Notes: generated from the letters alone by a model not told the origin. A stretch of DNA of 64,000 nucleotides from Flavimaricola marinus (GCF_900184895.1 NZ_FXZK01000004.1:248001-312000); one strand, 5' to 3'; positions 44,004 to 53,895 are shown, numbered from the stretch's first letter. Numbers and translations are program-made.

Positions 44004-44678
44004 ATGCAGGACCAGCACGCAGACCTCGAATGGCGGGCCGACGTCCCGATCTCGCGCCAATTCGACGACCCGTATTTCTCGCTCGACGACGGGCTGGCAG
44101 AAACCGCCCATGTGTTTCTGTCGGGCAATGACCTGCCCGCCCGGTTCGACGGGCCGATCGAGATCGGCGAACTGGGCTTCGGGACCGGCCTGAATTTCCT
44201 CGTCACATGGGCCGCGTGGGAGGCCGCAGGAGCTAGACATCCGCTGACCTTCCACAGCTTTGAGGCGTTTCCCATGAGCCTGCCCGATATGGCCAAAGCC
44301 CTCGATGCCTTTCCGGGGCTGGCAGAGAAGGCCGCGACCTTGATAGGCGGCTTGGCCGAAAACCCCGCGCAGGTCGCCCTTACAGGTGGCCCGACGCTCA
44401 GACTGGACCTTGGCGATGCCCGCCGGACCCTGCCCGCCAGCACACTCAGGGCCGACGCGTGGTATCTGGACGGCTTTTCCCCCGCCAAGAACCCCGAGCT
44501 GTGGGAGCCTGCCCTGATGGCCGAGGTCGCGCGCCATACGGTTCCCGGCGGCACCGCGGCGACCTATTCGGCGGCGGGCCATGTCCGCCGCGCCTTGCAA
44601 GACGCGGGCTTTACCGTCACCCGCGTTCCGGGCTATGGCCGCAAGCGTCATATGACCCAAGCGAGGATGCCTGCCTGA
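44004..44678 (+). CDS. mnmD: tRNA (5-methylaminomethyl-2-thiouridine34)-methyltransferase MnmD
   Basis: A 224-residue SAM-dependent methyltransferase equal to the N-terminal domain of bifunctional MnmC. IGELGFGTGLNFLVTW (residues ~52-67) binds SAM, and YLDGFSPAKNPELW is the diagnostic MnmD motif. It methylates nm5s2U34 in the tRNA wobble position. AGAGG precedes ATG 44004 by 8 bases. Its stop overlaps the start of the DMT transporter gene. The oxidase half is encoded divergently at 42930-43955. Confidence 0.95.
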   Translation: MQDQHADLEWRADVPISRQFDDPYFSLDDGLAETAHVFLSGNDLPARFDGPIEIGELGFGTGLNFLVTWAAWEAAGARHPLTFHSFEAFPMSLPDMAKALDAFPGLAEKAATLIGGLAENPAQVALTGGPTLRLDLGDARRTLPASTLRADAWYLDGFSPAKNPELWEPALMAEVARHTVPGGTAATYSAAGHVRRALQDAGFTVTRVPGYGRKRHMTQARMPA

Positions 44679-45559
44679 TGCGCAACGATACGAGGCTCGG
44701 CATCCTGCTGATGACCGTCACGGCATTGATCTTTGCCGCGCAGGACGGCCTCTCCCGTCACCTCGCGGGCGAATACAACGTGCTGATGGTCGTCATGATC
44801 CGCTATTGGTTCTTTGCCGCCTTCGTCATCGCGATCGCGGCCCGGATGTCGGGCTCTCTCAAGGCTGCCGCCAGCACTGCTCAGCCGGTCCTTCAGGCGT
44901 TTCGCGGGCTGCTTCTGGCCGCCGAGATCTGTGTGATGGTTCTGGCCTTCACCCTGCTCGGTCTGGTCGAGAGCCACGCGATCTTCGCGGCCTATCCGCT
45001 GCTCGTGGCGGTCCTTTCCGGCCCGGTTCTGGGCGAAAAGGTCGGCTGGCGCCGCTGGACCGCCATCGCGGTCGGCTTTGTCGGGGTGCTGGTCATCCTG
45101 CAGCCGGGCGTCGCGGTCTTTGCCCCCGCCGCCGCGGTGCCGCTGTTGTCCGCCCTGATGTTTGCCCTTTACGGCCTGCTCAACCGCTATGTCGCCCGCA
45201 AGGATTCCGCCGCCACGTCGTTCTTCTGGACCGGCACCGTCGGCTGCGTGTTTATGACCATCGTCGGCATCTGGTTCTGGGAGCCGATGACCGCTCCCGA
45301 CTGGGCCCTGATGGCCACCCTCTGCGTCACCGGCGTGGCGGGCCATTTCACCCTGATCAAGACCTATGAGGTCGCCGAAGCCAGCACCGTCCAGCCCTTT
45401 GCCTACCTCCAGCTGGTATTCGCCACCGCGATCGGCATTCTGGTCTTTGGCGAAGCTCTGGAGACCCACGTTCTGGTCGGTGCCCTGATCGTCGTGGCGG
45501 CGGGCATCTTCACGCTGCTGCGCTCGCGAAAGGCCGCTGTGATTGCGTCTGATCCTTGA
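44678..45559 (+). CDS. DMT superfamily (EamA) transporter
   Basis: A 293-residue inner-membrane protein with ten hydrophobic segments and two EamA repeats, with the internal homology between residues ~8-138 and ~150-285. GLVESHAIFAAYPLLVAVLSGPVLGEKVGWR is typical (loop after helix 4). Likely an exporter of a small metabolite. The start ATG shares bases with the mnmD stop (TGATG), so translation is coupled. A bidirectional hairpin follows its stop. Confidence 0.9.
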   Translation: MRNDTRLGILLMTVTALIFAAQDGLSRHLAGEYNVLMVVMIRYWFFAAFVIAIAARMSGSLKAAASTAQPVLQAFRGLLLAAEICVMVLAFTLLGLVESHAIFAAYPLLVAVLSGPVLGEKVGWRRWTAIAVGFVGVLVILQPGVAVFAPAAAVPLLSALMFALYGLLNRYVARKDSAATSFFWTGTVGCVFMTIVGIWFWEPMTAPDWALMATLCVTGVAGHFTLIKTYEVAEASTVQPFAYLQLVFATAIGILVFGEALETHVLVGALIVVAAGIFTLLRSRKAAVIASDP

Positions 45560-45563
45560 TTGC

Positions 45564-45599
45564 GGGTCGGCGGTCAGAACGGGATTCTGACGCCGACCC
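45564..45599. terminator. Bidirectional hairpin between DMT and oxoprolinase genes
   Basis: GGGTCGGCG-G-TCAGAA (45564-45579) pairs with TTCTGA-CGCCGACCC (45585-45599); a 15-bp stem with one bulged G and a 5-base loop. It lies in a convergent gap, so it can serve both genes. T-runs are weak on both sides. Confidence 0.65.
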
Positions 45600-45696
45600 T
45601 TGATGCCTGCGTTGGGCAACTGAAACGCGCCAGCCACCACCACCTCTACGCGCCGGATGGTCGCGACTTGCGCCGACGCCGCAGGCAAGTGTCGCC

Positions 45697-48600
45697 CTAT
45701 GGCTCCACCGTTCCGTAGCCTCCACCGCCGGGAGATTTCAGGACGAACACGTCCCCTGCCTCCATCTGCGCGACGTCGTTGCCTTTCAACAGTTCGACGG
45801 TGCCGTCAGCACGGATGACCGCGTTCTCACCCACAGCGCCAGCCTGTCCGCCCGATGCGCCGTGGGGCGCCGTTTCACGGTGAGAGGACAGAACGGTCGC
45901 CGTCATCGGCTCCAGAAACCGCAGCCTTCGCTCGATCCCGTTGCCGCCGGTATATGCACCCGCCCCGCCGGAGCCGCGCCGGATCGAGAACGCGTCCACA
46001 CGCACAGGAAACCGTGTCTCCAGCACTTCCGGGTCGGTCATCCGGGTGTTGGTCATGTGGCTGTGGACGGCACTTGCACCGTCGAACCCGTCGCCGGCGC
46101 CGGTGCCGCCGCAGATCGTTTCGTAGTTCTGGAAGGTATCGTTGCCGTAGACGAAGTTGTTCATCGTCCCTTGGCTGCCTGCAATCACGCCCAGAGCCCC
46201 GTAGAGCGCGTCAGCGATGGCCTGACTGACCTCGGTATTGCCCGAGATCACGGCGGCGGGGGCGTTCGGGTTGATCATCGACCCCTCGGGGATAATGAGC
46301 CGAAGCGGCTTCAAGCACCCTTCGTTCATCGGGATGTTCGACCCGACCAGCGTCCGAAACACATACAGCACGACCGCATGGCAAATGGCTTTGGGCGCAT
46401 TGTAGTTGAACGGGTCCTGAGCAGAGGTGCCGGTGAAATCCACCGTTGCCTCGCGCGCTGCCTTATCCACCGAGATCGCTACCTTGATCTGCGCCCCGCT
46501 ATCGAGCGGATAGGTAAAGGCGCTGTCGTGCAGCACATCCAGCACCCGGCGCACGCTTTCTTCGGCGTTGTCCTGAACATGGCCCATGTAAGCGTGCACC
46601 ACGTCGAGGCCGAATTGGCCGGTGATCTTGGTCAGTTCCTGAACGCCCGTGGCATTCGCGGCGATCTGAGCGGCAAGGTCGGCCATGTTCTGCTCTATGT
46701 TGCGACACGGATACTTGCCCGATGCCAGCAATTCGCGCGCGGCGGCGTCTTGCAACACGCCTTGTTTGACCAGCAGGAAATTGTCGATCAGAACGCCTTC
46801 TTCGTCGATATGACGGCTGTCGGGAGGCGCCGACCCCGGCGTCGTGCCGCCGATATCGGCGTGGTGCCCACGCGAGGCGACGGTGTAGATGATGGTCTGT
46901 CCGGCGTCATCGAACACAGGTGTGATGACGGTCACGTCCGGCAGGTGGGTGCCGCCGTTGTAGGGGTTGTTCATCATGTAGACGTCGCCGGGGCTGATGT
47001 TTCCCGCATTCTGGCGCAAGACCGTGCGGACGCTGTCCGACATGGAGCCCAGATGCACCGGCACATGGGGCGCATTGGCCACCAGATCACCGTTGGCATC
47101 AAAGATCGCGCAGGAAAAATCGTAACGTTCCTTGATGTTTACCGAATAGGCCGTGTTGGCCAAGGTCGCGCCCATCTGTTCTGCGATGGACATGAAGAGG
47201 TTGTTGAACACCTCAAGCATGACCGGATCGACGGTCGTTCCGATCGCCTCGGACCGCTCCAGCGGCACGACACGACGCAAGATCAGGTTGCCGCTTTTCG
47301 TGCATTCCGCCTGCCAGCCATGTTCCACCACGTTGGTGCCTGTCGGCTCCGTCAGGATCGCCGGCCCGTCGATGGTATCGCCTTCGGCAAGGGTCGTGCG
47401 GTCGACCAGCGGTGCGTCGATCCATGATCCTTGGCTGAACATGGTTGCCGTCAGGTCCGACCGGCTCTGATTCTGCGCATTGGGCAAAGTCACGCTCTCT
47501 CCGGTGGAGCCGATGGCCTCGGCTGTCAGAAGATCGATGATCAGATGCCCGTATTCAGGCACAAAGCCAAACCGCTGTTGATGGGCCGCCTCAAACGCGC
47601 TGCACATCTCCTTGACGGAGCCGAACGGCACCTCAAGCGTCTGATGGGCACCATCGGTCCTGATATGCGCCGTCCTGACGACGCGCACCTGAGCGGTGTC
47701 GATGCCTTGCTCTGTCACCTCGTCCTGCGCCAGACGTGTCAGAGCGGACATCTCGCGATCTGCCTCGTCGATATTGTCGATTGGCTGTGCGAACTGATGT
47801 TCCTTGATCGCGCGGACATCGGCCAGCCCCATGCCGAACGCGGACAGGACGCCGGCGAACGGGTGGATGAAGATGCTTTCCATCCCTAGCGCATCCGCGA
47901 CCAGACAGGCATGTTGCCCGCCCGCACCGCCAAAGCAGTTCATGGTATATTTGGTCACATCATACCCGCGCTGCACGCTGATCTTCTTGATGGCATTGGC
48001 CATGTTTTCGACGGCGATGCGCAGGAAACCTTCGGCGATCTCTTCGACCGATTTGCCGCCGCCGATCTGTGCCGCCAACGCTTCGAATTTGGCGCGCACG
48101 GCGATCGCGTCCAGCGGCTGATCGGCATTGGGGCCGAACACGGACGGGAACTGGCTGGGCTGCAATTTGCCCAACAATACGTTGCAATCGGTCACTGTCA
48201 GCGGACCGCCACGGCGATAGGCGGCGGGGCCGGGGTTGGCGCCCGCGCTCTCGGGCCCCACCTGCATCCGTCCGTCTCGATACGACAGGATCGATCCGCC
48301 ACCCGCAGCAACCGTATGAATCGACATCATCGGCGCGCGCATCCGCACCCCTGCGACTTCGGTCTCGAAGCTGCGTTCAAGCTCGCCGGCGTAGTGGCAC
48401 ACATCCGTCGACGTTCCGCCCATATCGAAGCCGATCAGCCGATCGAACCCTTCCTCGGCCGCCGTGCGCACCATGCCCACGACCCCGCCGGCAGGACCGG
48501 ACAGGATGGCGTCTTTGCCCTGAAACAGCCGCGCATCCGTCAGCCCGCCGTTGGATTGCATGAACATGAGGCTGTCGCAGCCCCCGGAGGCCGAATTCAG

Positions 48601-49299
48601 CGCCGTGGCAACCTGATCGACATAGCGCCGCAGGATCGGCGACAGATAGGCATCGACAACGGCCGTATCGCCGCGCGACACCAGTTTGATCAAAGGGCTG
48701 ACCCGATTGCTGAGCGAGACCTGATCGAACCCGATCTGTTCGGCCATCTCTCCCAGGGCCACCTCGTGATCGGTGAAGCGATATCCGTGCATCAGCGCAA
48801 TCGCGACGGAGCGATAGCCTTGCCCGTAGGCCCGCGACAGGGTTTCGCGTGTCGTCCGAAGGTCCATCGGTGTAACGATTTCGCCCTGCGCGTCGATGCG
48901 TTCGTCGATTTCGATGACGTCTTCATACAGAAGCTCTGGCAGCTTTATGTCCAGTGCGAACAGGTCGGGCCGGTTCTGATAGCCGATCCGCAAGAGATCC
49001 CCGAAGCCCTTGGTGATCAGCAGCAATGTCCGTTCCCCCTTGCGCTCCAGCAGCGCATTGGTGGCAACGGTCGTGCCCATCTTTACCGCCGCAATCTGTC
49101 CGGCCGGGATTTCGGAATGCCCGTCGAGCCCCAACAGGGACTTGATGCCATAGACCGCAGCGTCAGGGTAAACCTCGGGATTTTCGGACAACAGTTTGAG
49201 CGTATTCAGTGTCGCGTCCGGCTTGCGCGCGACGATATCTGTAAAGGTGCCCCCGCGGTCCACCCAGAACTGCCATTTATTTGTGCTTACTGTATCCAT
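45697..49299 (-). CDS. Fused hydantoinase A/B protein, 5-oxoprolinase (ATP-hydrolysing) type
   Basis: A 1200-residue protein. Residues ~8-685 are the HyuA (ATPase) half with [11 protein letters not shown] near the N-terminus, and residues ~695-1195 are the HyuB half with the [22 protein letters not shown] and [11 protein letters not shown] regions. The fused A-B order and length match 5-oxoprolinase (OplAH), which opens 5-oxo-L-proline to glutamate with ATP. Hydantoinase or acetophenone-carboxylase-like roles are less likely. A divergent TRAP operon and a regulator gene complete the module, suggesting uptake and use of pyroglutamate or a related cyclic amide. Confidence 0.9.
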   Translation of the reverse strand: MDTVSTNKWQFWVDRGGTFTDIVARKPDATLNTLKLLSENPEVYPDAAVYGIKSLLGLDGHSEIPAGQIAAVKMGTTVATNALLERKGERTLLLITKGFGDLLRIGYQNRPDLFALDIKLPELLYEDVIEIDERIDAQGEIVTPMDLRTTRETLSRAYGQGYRSVAIALMHGYRFTDHEVALGEMAEQIGFDQVSLSNRVSPLIKLVSRGDTAVVDAYLSPILRRYVDQVATALNSASGGCDSLMFMQSNGGLTDARLFQGKDAILSGPAGGVVGMVRTAAEEGFDRLIGFDMGGTSTDVCHYAGELERSFETEVAGVRMRAPMMSIHTVAAGGGSILSYRDGRMQVGPESAGANPGPAAYRRGGPLTVTDCNVLLGKLQPSQFPSVFGPNADQPLDAIAVRAKFEALAAQIGGGKSVEEIAEGFLRIAVENMANAIKKISVQRGYDVTKYTMNCFGGAGGQHACLVADALGMESIFIHPFAGVLSAFGMGLADVRAIKEHQFAQPIDNIDEADREMSALTRLAQDEVTEQGIDTAQVRVVRTAHIRTDGAHQTLEVPFGSVKEMCSAFEAAHQQRFGFVPEYGHLIIDLLTAEAIGSTGESVTLPNAQNQSRSDLTATMFSQGSWIDAPLVDRTTLAEGDTIDGPAILTEPTGTNVVEHGWQAECTKSGNLILRRVVPLERSEAIGTTVDPVMLEVFNNLFMSIAEQMGATLANTAYSVNIKERYDFSCAIFDANGDLVANAPHVPVHLGSMSDSVRTVLRQNAGNISPGDVYMMNNPYNGGTHLPDVTVITPVFDDAGQTIIYTVASRGHHADIGGTTPGSAPPDSRHIDEEGVLIDNFLLVKQGVLQDAAARELLASGKYPCRNIEQNMADLAAQIAANATGVQELTKITGQFGLDVVHAYMGHVQDNAEESVRRVLDVLHDSAFTYPLDSGAQIKVAISVDKAAREATVDFTGTSAQDPFNYNAPKAICHAVVLYVFRTLVGSNIPMNEGCLKPLRLIIPEGSMINPNAPAAVISGNTEVSQAIADALYGALGVIAGSQGTMNNFVYGNDTFQNYETICGGTGAGDGFDGASAVHSHMTNTRMTDPEVLETRFPVRVDAFSIRRGSGGAGAYTGGNGIERRLRFLEPMTATVLSSHRETAPHGASGGQAGAVGENAVIRADGTVELLKGNDVAQMEAGDVFVLKSPGGGGYGTVEP

Positions 49300-49344
49300 G
49301 ACCTACCCTCGAATCAAATTATTGTTGCTTTATGTGTATAACGC

Positions 49345-49357
49345 TGACAATTTGTCA
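49345..49357. promoter_or_regulatory. Candidate operator in the oxoprolinase-TRAP intergenic region
   Basis: TGACAATTTGTCA is a perfect 13-bp palindrome centred in the 121-base divergent gap. On the minus strand it includes TTGACA, followed 18 bp later by CATAAA, a plausible promoter for the oxoprolinase gene, so a bound protein would block it. The winged-helix gene at 52275 is the obvious candidate binder. Confidence 0.5.
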
Positions 49358-49420
49358 ATGTAATGAAAGTGAACAGATTCGGGCAAACCGGACAAACGTA
49401 ACCCAACACTGGAGAAAACT

Positions 49421-50380
49421 ATGAAACACACACTGATCTGCGCAGCCGCCATGGCAATGGCAACGACGGCCACTGCCGAAAGCTGGGACATGCCGACGCC
49501 CTATGGCGACTCGACCTTCCACACTCAAAACATCATTCAGTTTGCCGATGACGTTCGTGCGGCGACCGACGGCGGTCTCGACATCACGATCCACTCTGCC
49601 GGATCGTTGTTCCCGCACTCCGAGATCAAGAGCGCGGTGCGCAACCGTTCCGTCCCCATTGGCGAGTTCTTTCTATCGACCCTGTCCAACGAGGATCTGG
49701 CCTTTGGTATCGACAGCCAGCCCTTCGTTGCCACCAGCTATGAGGACGCCGCAAAGCTTTGGGAGGCGCAGCGCCCTGTTATCACCGAGCTTTTGGCCGA
49801 GCAGGGCCTGATGCCGCTGTTCTCGGTGCCGTGGCCTGCGCAGGGTCTCTACACCAATGGCGAGATCGCCACCGTCGAAGACCTCAATGGCCTGCGCTTC
49901 CGCGCCTATAACGCCGCCCTTGAAGAGTTTGCGGCGCTCGCCGGCGCGGCCCCTGTCCAGATCGAGGCTTCGGACATTCCGCAGGCCTTCGCCACGGGTC
50001 AGGTCGCCGCCATGATCACCTCGCCATCCACTGGCGTGAACTCCACCGCATGGGATTTCGTGACGCATTACACGCCGATCAACGCATGGGTTCCCAAGAA
50101 CATCGTCGTGGTAAACCAGCGCGTGTTCGACGGGCTGGATGCCGACACCCAGGCCGCCGTTCTGGACGCCGCCATGACGGCTCAGGCGCGCGGATGGGAG
50201 ATGTCGGCCGCCGAAGCCACGGACATGACCGCAGCGCTGGCCGAAAACGGGATCACCGTCTACGAACCCAGCGAAGAGCTGGTGACAGGCCTGCGAGCGA
50301 TCGGGGCGACGATGCTGGAAACATGGAATGCCAACGCATCCGACAGCGCCAAGGCGGTTCTTGAAGCCTACGAGAACTGA
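49421..50380 (+). CDS. dctP: TRAP transporter substrate-binding protein
   Basis: A 319-residue periplasmic protein with a signal peptide ending TATA around residue 19. It has the DctP fold: an N-terminal SWDMPTPYGDSTFHTQN strand, a LNGLRFRAYNAALEEFA hinge with the conserved Arg that contacts a substrate carboxylate, and a C-terminal long helix. It binds the ligand for the DctQM membrane pair. The divergent oxoprolinase suggests a cyclic amide acid such as pyroglutamate. A hairpin separates it from dctQ. Confidence 0.92.
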   Translation: MKHTLICAAAMAMATTATAESWDMPTPYGDSTFHTQNIIQFADDVRAATDGGLDITIHSAGSLFPHSEIKSAVRNRSVPIGEFFLSTLSNEDLAFGIDSQPFVATSYEDAAKLWEAQRPVITELLAEQGLMPLFSVPWPAQGLYTNGEIATVEDLNGLRFRAYNAALEEFAALAGAAPVQIEASDIPQAFATGQVAAMITSPSTGVNSTAWDFVTHYTPINAWVPKNIVVVNQRVFDGLDADTQAAVLDAAMTAQARGWEMSAAEATDMTAALAENGITVYEPSEELVTGLRAIGATMLETWNANASDSAKAVLEAYEN

Positions 50381-50394
50381 CAAACCTCCCTGAC

Positions 50395-50430
50395 AGACCG
50401 ACGGCACGCGATGTCGTCGGTCTATTTTCT
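50395..50430 (+). terminator. Attenuating hairpin between dctP and dctQ
   Basis: AGACCGACG (50395-50403) and CGTCGGTCT (50415-50423) form a perfect 9-bp stem with an 11-base loop, followed by ATTTTCTT. It lies 15 bases past the dctP stop, with dctQ beginning 26 bases after the stem, so partial termination would favour binding protein over membrane subunits. Confidence 0.65.
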
Positions 50431-50448
50431 TGAAAGGGCGAATGTTCG

Positions 50449-50973
50449 ATGAACCGTTTCCTACAAAGACTTTACGACATCTGCGGCGCGCTTGCAGGCG
50501 GGTTGATCCTGTGCATCTGCGTGTTGATCAGCGCGCAGATTATCCTCAACGGCTTTGGTCGCATTCTCCCCGGAGCCCTGCCATCGACGATCCCGTCCTA
50601 TGCCGATTTCTCGGGATATATGCTCGCCGGTGCGACGTTTCTGGCCTTGGCCCACACCCTGCGTTCGGGCGGCCACATCCGCGTCAACCTCGTCATTAGC
50701 CGATTTCGACCAGCCGTTCAGGTCTGGTTCGAGGCTTTCGCGCTGCTGATCTCGATTGGCCTCATCGGTTACGCGGCGTGGTTCATGGCGTCTCTCGTGC
50801 TGGAGAGCCTGCACTACGGCGACGTCTCGACCGGCATCATTCCAGTCTCTTTGTGGATACCGCAAAGCGTCGCCGCCTTTGGGATTGCGCTGCTCTGGGT
50901 GGCAGTCGTTCACACCTTGGCCGATTTGATCCGCACGCGTGCGCCCGTTCTTTCCACACCGGATGAGGTCTGA
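50449..50973 (+). CDS. dctQ: TRAP transporter small permease
   Basis: A 174-residue inner-membrane protein with four hydrophobic helices (approx. residues 12-35, 55-73, 93-118, 135-158). LRSGGHIRVNLVISR between helices 2 and 3 is the typical DctQ loop. It pairs with DctM to form the sodium-driven importer. GAAAGGGCG precedes the start region. dctM begins 3 bases after its stop. Confidence 0.9.
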   Translation: MNRFLQRLYDICGALAGGLILCICVLISAQIILNGFGRILPGALPSTIPSYADFSGYMLAGATFLALAHTLRSGGHIRVNLVISRFRPAVQVWFEAFALLISIGLIGYAAWFMASLVLESLHYGDVSTGIIPVSLWIPQSVAAFGIALLWVAVVHTLADLIRTRAPVLSTPDEV

Positions 50974-50976
50974 GCC

Positions 50977-52278
50977 ATGAGTGATCCTCTGATTGGTCTG
51001 ACCCTTCTTGGCCTGTTGATTGCCCTGCTGGCGTGCGGCGTTTGGGTTGCTGTCTCGCTGTCGCTTGTCGGCCTTGCCGGGCTGGTCTTCTTTTCCAATG
51101 CGCCATCGGGTCTGATCATCGCATCCACCTTTTGGGGCCATTCGCACAGTTGGGCGCTGACCGCGCTGCCACTGTTCATCCTCATGGGAGAGATCCTTCT
51201 GCGATCCCGCATGAGTGATGACATGTTCACCGGCCTCGTCCCGTGGCTGGCCCGTGCGCCGGGTCGATTGCTGCACGTCAATGTCTTTGGCTGCGCAATC
51301 TTTGCCGCTGTCTCTGGCTCATCGGCTGCAACCGCAGCGACCATCGGGCGGATGTCCGTGCCAGAACTGACCAAGCGCGGCTATCCCGAAAGCCTGATTC
51401 TTGGCACGCTGGCCGGCTCTGCCACGCTGGGCCTTTTGATACCGCCGTCGATCATCCTCATCGTCTATGGCGTGGCGACCGAGCAATCCATCGCCCGCCT
51501 GTTCATCGCGGGCATATTGCCCGGCCTTATGCTGATCTGCCTCTTCGCAGGCTATGTGGCGGTTCGTGCCTGGATGAACCCGACCCTTATCCCGCCCATC
51601 GACGAGTCGTTTTCCTTCAAGCAGAAGATCATGGCCTCACGCCGGCTGCTTCCCGTGGCCCTGTTGATCGGGGGTGTCATCGGAGCGATCTATGGCGGGC
51701 TCGCCTCGCCCACGGATGCCGCGGCTCTGGGCGTTGTCCTGGCGAGCATCCTTGCGTGGGCGTCCGGGTCTTTCAGCTGGGCGCTGTTCGGAGCAGCGGT
51801 CATGTCGGCCACCCGCACGTCCTGCATGATCGCGTTGATCCTGCTTGGTGCTGCGTTCCTGTCGGTGTCGATGGGTTTCACCGGTTTGCCGCGCAATCTG
51901 GCCGCGTGGATATCGGATATGGGCCTGTCCGTTACAGCTCTGCTGGTGGTGCTGACGTTGTTCTTTGTCGTGCTGGGCTGTTTCCTCGATGGCATCTCGG
52001 TCATTGTGCTGACGACCTCTATCATCATGCCAATGATCACGGCCGTCGGCATCGACCCGCTGTGGTTCGGCATCTATCTGGTGATCGTCGTCGAGATGAG
52101 CCAGATCACGCCCCCCGTCGGCTTTAACCTGTTCGTCATTCAGGGCCTCACGGGCATCGACATCCTGCGCATCGCCAAGGCGGCGTTTCCGTTCTTCCTG
52201 CTGCTGTTGCTGGGCGTCGTTCTGATCACGATCTTTCCGCAGATCGTGACCGTCCTGCCCAACATGATGAGCAACTAG
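50977..52278 (+). CDS. dctM: TRAP transporter large permease
   Basis: A 433-residue membrane protein with about 12 hydrophobic segments and the DctM elevator fold. The conserved hairpin motifs are seen as VSGSSAATAATIGRMSVPEL (residues ~110-129) and ITPPVGFNLFVIQG (~371-384). It carries the substrate with Na+ after delivery by DctP. The stop overlaps that of the convergent regulator gene by four bases. Confidence 0.94.
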   Translation: MSDPLIGLTLLGLLIALLACGVWVAVSLSLVGLAGLVFFSNAPSGLIIASTFWGHSHSWALTALPLFILMGEILLRSRMSDDMFTGLVPWLARAPGRLLHVNVFGCAIFAAVSGSSAATAATIGRMSVPELTKRGYPESLILGTLAGSATLGLLIPPSIILIVYGVATEQSIARLFIAGILPGLMLICLFAGYVAVRAWMNPTLIPPIDESFSFKQKIMASRRLLPVALLIGGVIGAIYGGLASPTDAAALGVVLASILAWASGSFSWALFGAAVMSATRTSCMIALILLGAAFLSVSMGFTGLPRNLAAWISDMGLSVTALLVVLTLFFVVLGCFLDGISVIVLTTSIIMPMITAVGIDPLWFGIYLVIVVEMSQITPPVGFNLFVIQGLTGIDILRIAKAAFPFFLLLLLGVVLITIFPQIVTVLPNMMSN

Positions 52279-52829
52279 AGCGAAGCGGCTGCGCGGCTGG
52301 CCTGATCGTATTGTCCCGACAATGCCCGCAGGCTGGCCGCCATGGCCCGCATCTGTTCGCCCGTCAGATCGAGGTGAGCCAACCCGTCCAGAAAGCACCG
52401 ATCACGCACCTGCCGATATGCTTCGCACAGCTCCGCCCCTTTCTTGGAAGTGCGGTAAAACACCTCCTTGCCGCGCTTGTCGGACGAGAGAAGCTCCATC
52501 TTCATCAACTTGCGAAGCGCGTAATTGACGGTGTGCGTATCTTCGATGTTCAAAAGAAAACAGATGTCGGACAACCGCTTGTCCCGCCCCCGATGATTGG
52601 TGTTGTGCAACACCAGTATCTCCAATGGCGTGAGGTCGGTATTGCCCGCCGCCGACATGCACCGCGTCATCCAGCGCGAGAAGGCGTTGTAGGCGATGAT
52701 CATCCCATACTCGATTTCTGACGCTTCCCAGCCCTCGCCCTCGGCAAGGTGGCGCGACGAGACGATACGGCGTTTTGGGTCCGGCTTCAGTGTCATTTTG
52801 TCATCCATTTGCATGTGTTTTGCCAACAT
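52275..52829 (-). CDS. Winged-helix transcriptional regulator (MarR-like)
   Basis: A 184-residue protein with a MarR-type winged helix: DLTPLEILVLHNTNHRGRDKRLSDICFLLNIEDTHTV spans helices 1-4 (residues ~65-101), and LRKLMKMELLSSDKRGKEVFYRTSKKG gives the recognition helix end and wing. It sits at the end of the TRAP operon facing it and probably controls the oxoprolinase/TRAP module. The start is uncertain: Met codons at 52829, 52814, 52808 and 52796 are in frame and none has a strong ribosome site. Confidence 0.85.
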   Translation of the reverse strand: MLAKHMQMDDKMTLKPDPKRRIVSSRHLAEGEGWEASEIEYGMIIAYNAFSRWMTRCMSAAGNTDLTPLEILVLHNTNHRGRDKRLSDICFLLNIEDTHTVNYALRKLMKMELLSSDKRGKEVFYRTSKKGAELCEAYRQVRDRCFLDGLAHLDLTGEQMRAMAASLRALSGQYDQASRAAASL

Positions 52830-53043
52830 AGAGCAGGCAAAAGCGCTTTGAAAGGGCCGCAGGCAAACTCAATCTTTCTGTCTTGCGGCGAAAGGTTACC
52901 AGTCAAGTCCGTTCATTCAGTCAATCACTGCGATGAGGCGACGGCCGCTTCCGGGCCGATGCCCGCTGCCAAAAAGCCGAGGCGATGAATGCGGCTCGTT
53001 GTGTTTCCTTGGCCGGCCTGCCGCCGTGCTTGTGGGAACCCGC

Positions 53044-53895
53044 TCAGGGAAAGAAGACGTGCCGGATCAGGCCGGCATCCTTCTGCGGCAGAAGCATGAA
53101 GGCGATCATGTAGGCTTCCCCAAGGTGCCGTGACCGCGAACGCCGAATCTCGCTCAGCGGATTGTTGATCAGCCACAGCGCGTCCGGCTCTTTGGTCTCT
53201 TTCAGCGGCGGCCGGTGCCATGCGTAGCCAAATCGAATGAACCGGCGAAGGTATTTCTCATACTCGTCGATCTTGACGTCGCGCACCGGTATCTCGACGG
53301 TCTTGGTGCCTATCAGCCCCTTCTTTTCGTAGGAGGACGAGGCAAAGAACGCCCCCTTGTGGATCGGCAGCCGAAACAAGCCGGCCTCGCGGTGCCTGAG
53401 CCTGTCTTCCGCCTCGGGTATCAGATCGGCGAGGGCCGGTTCGCGCCGTGCCTGTTCCAGAACATCGGTCCAGAGATTTCCATAGGCTCTGTCGACGCGC
53501 TCGTAATGTTCCGCCCGCGCGATCTTTTCGAGTTTCGGGACCTTCCACCCCGGCGTGGTGTTGACGAATTCTCCGTTCGCCAGAAGGTAGCTTCGGACGC
53601 TTCCCGACAGCCGCGAGATTACGGAGCCTTCCTGAAGCCGCTTTTGATACCTGACCAGTTCCTTGCCTTCCCGAGGACTGGCGATCGCGGAGACGTCGGT
53701 GCTGTCCGCGCGGTTGTGCGCGGCGCTTTTCGTCGGTTTTCCCCACGACCCGCTGGGGCCGGGAGGAATATCGAGGACCATTTCGCTGCGTCGGCCCACC
53801 CCGCCGCACAACATGCAATTGCCTCTGCCGGTGACCGGATCGCGCCCCGATCCGTGGCAGGCATTGCAGGTTTTGGTGACCATCTTGGTCGACAT
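53044..53895 (-). CDS. Orphan DnaJ-type zinc-finger protein (hypothetical)
   Basis: A 283-residue protein not recognised as a whole. Near its N-terminus it carries two CxxCxGxG repeats, Cys10-Cys13-Gly17 and Cys27-Cys30-Gly34, which is half of a DnaJ Cys-rich zinc domain. There is no J-domain. Residues ~60-110 look disordered. The rest (~115-283) is a basic/aromatic domain ending DAGLIRHVFFP with no known family. The start at 53895 is set by GGGAGGA seven bases upstream; a 45-residue upstream stretch in frame is rejected. Confidence 0.65.
   Translation of the reverse strand: MSTKMVTKTCNACHGSGRDPVTGRGNCMLCGGVGRRSEMVLDIPPGPSGSWGKPTKSAAHNRADSTDVSAIASPREGKELVRYQKRLQEGSVISRLSGSVRSYLLANGEFVNTTPGWKVPKLEKIARAEHYERVDRAYGNLWTDVLEQARREPALADLIPEAEDRLRHREAGLFRLPIHKGAFFASSSYEKKGLIGTKTVEIPVRDVKIDEYEKYLRRFIRFGYAWHRPPLKETKEPDALWLINNPLSEIRRSRSRHLGEAYMIAFMLLPQKDAGLIRHVFFP

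Noticed and set aside
47911-49341. 476-codon plus-strand frame opposite the oxoprolinase gene
   Set aside because: Antisense shadow; HyuA motifs on the minus strand are intact.
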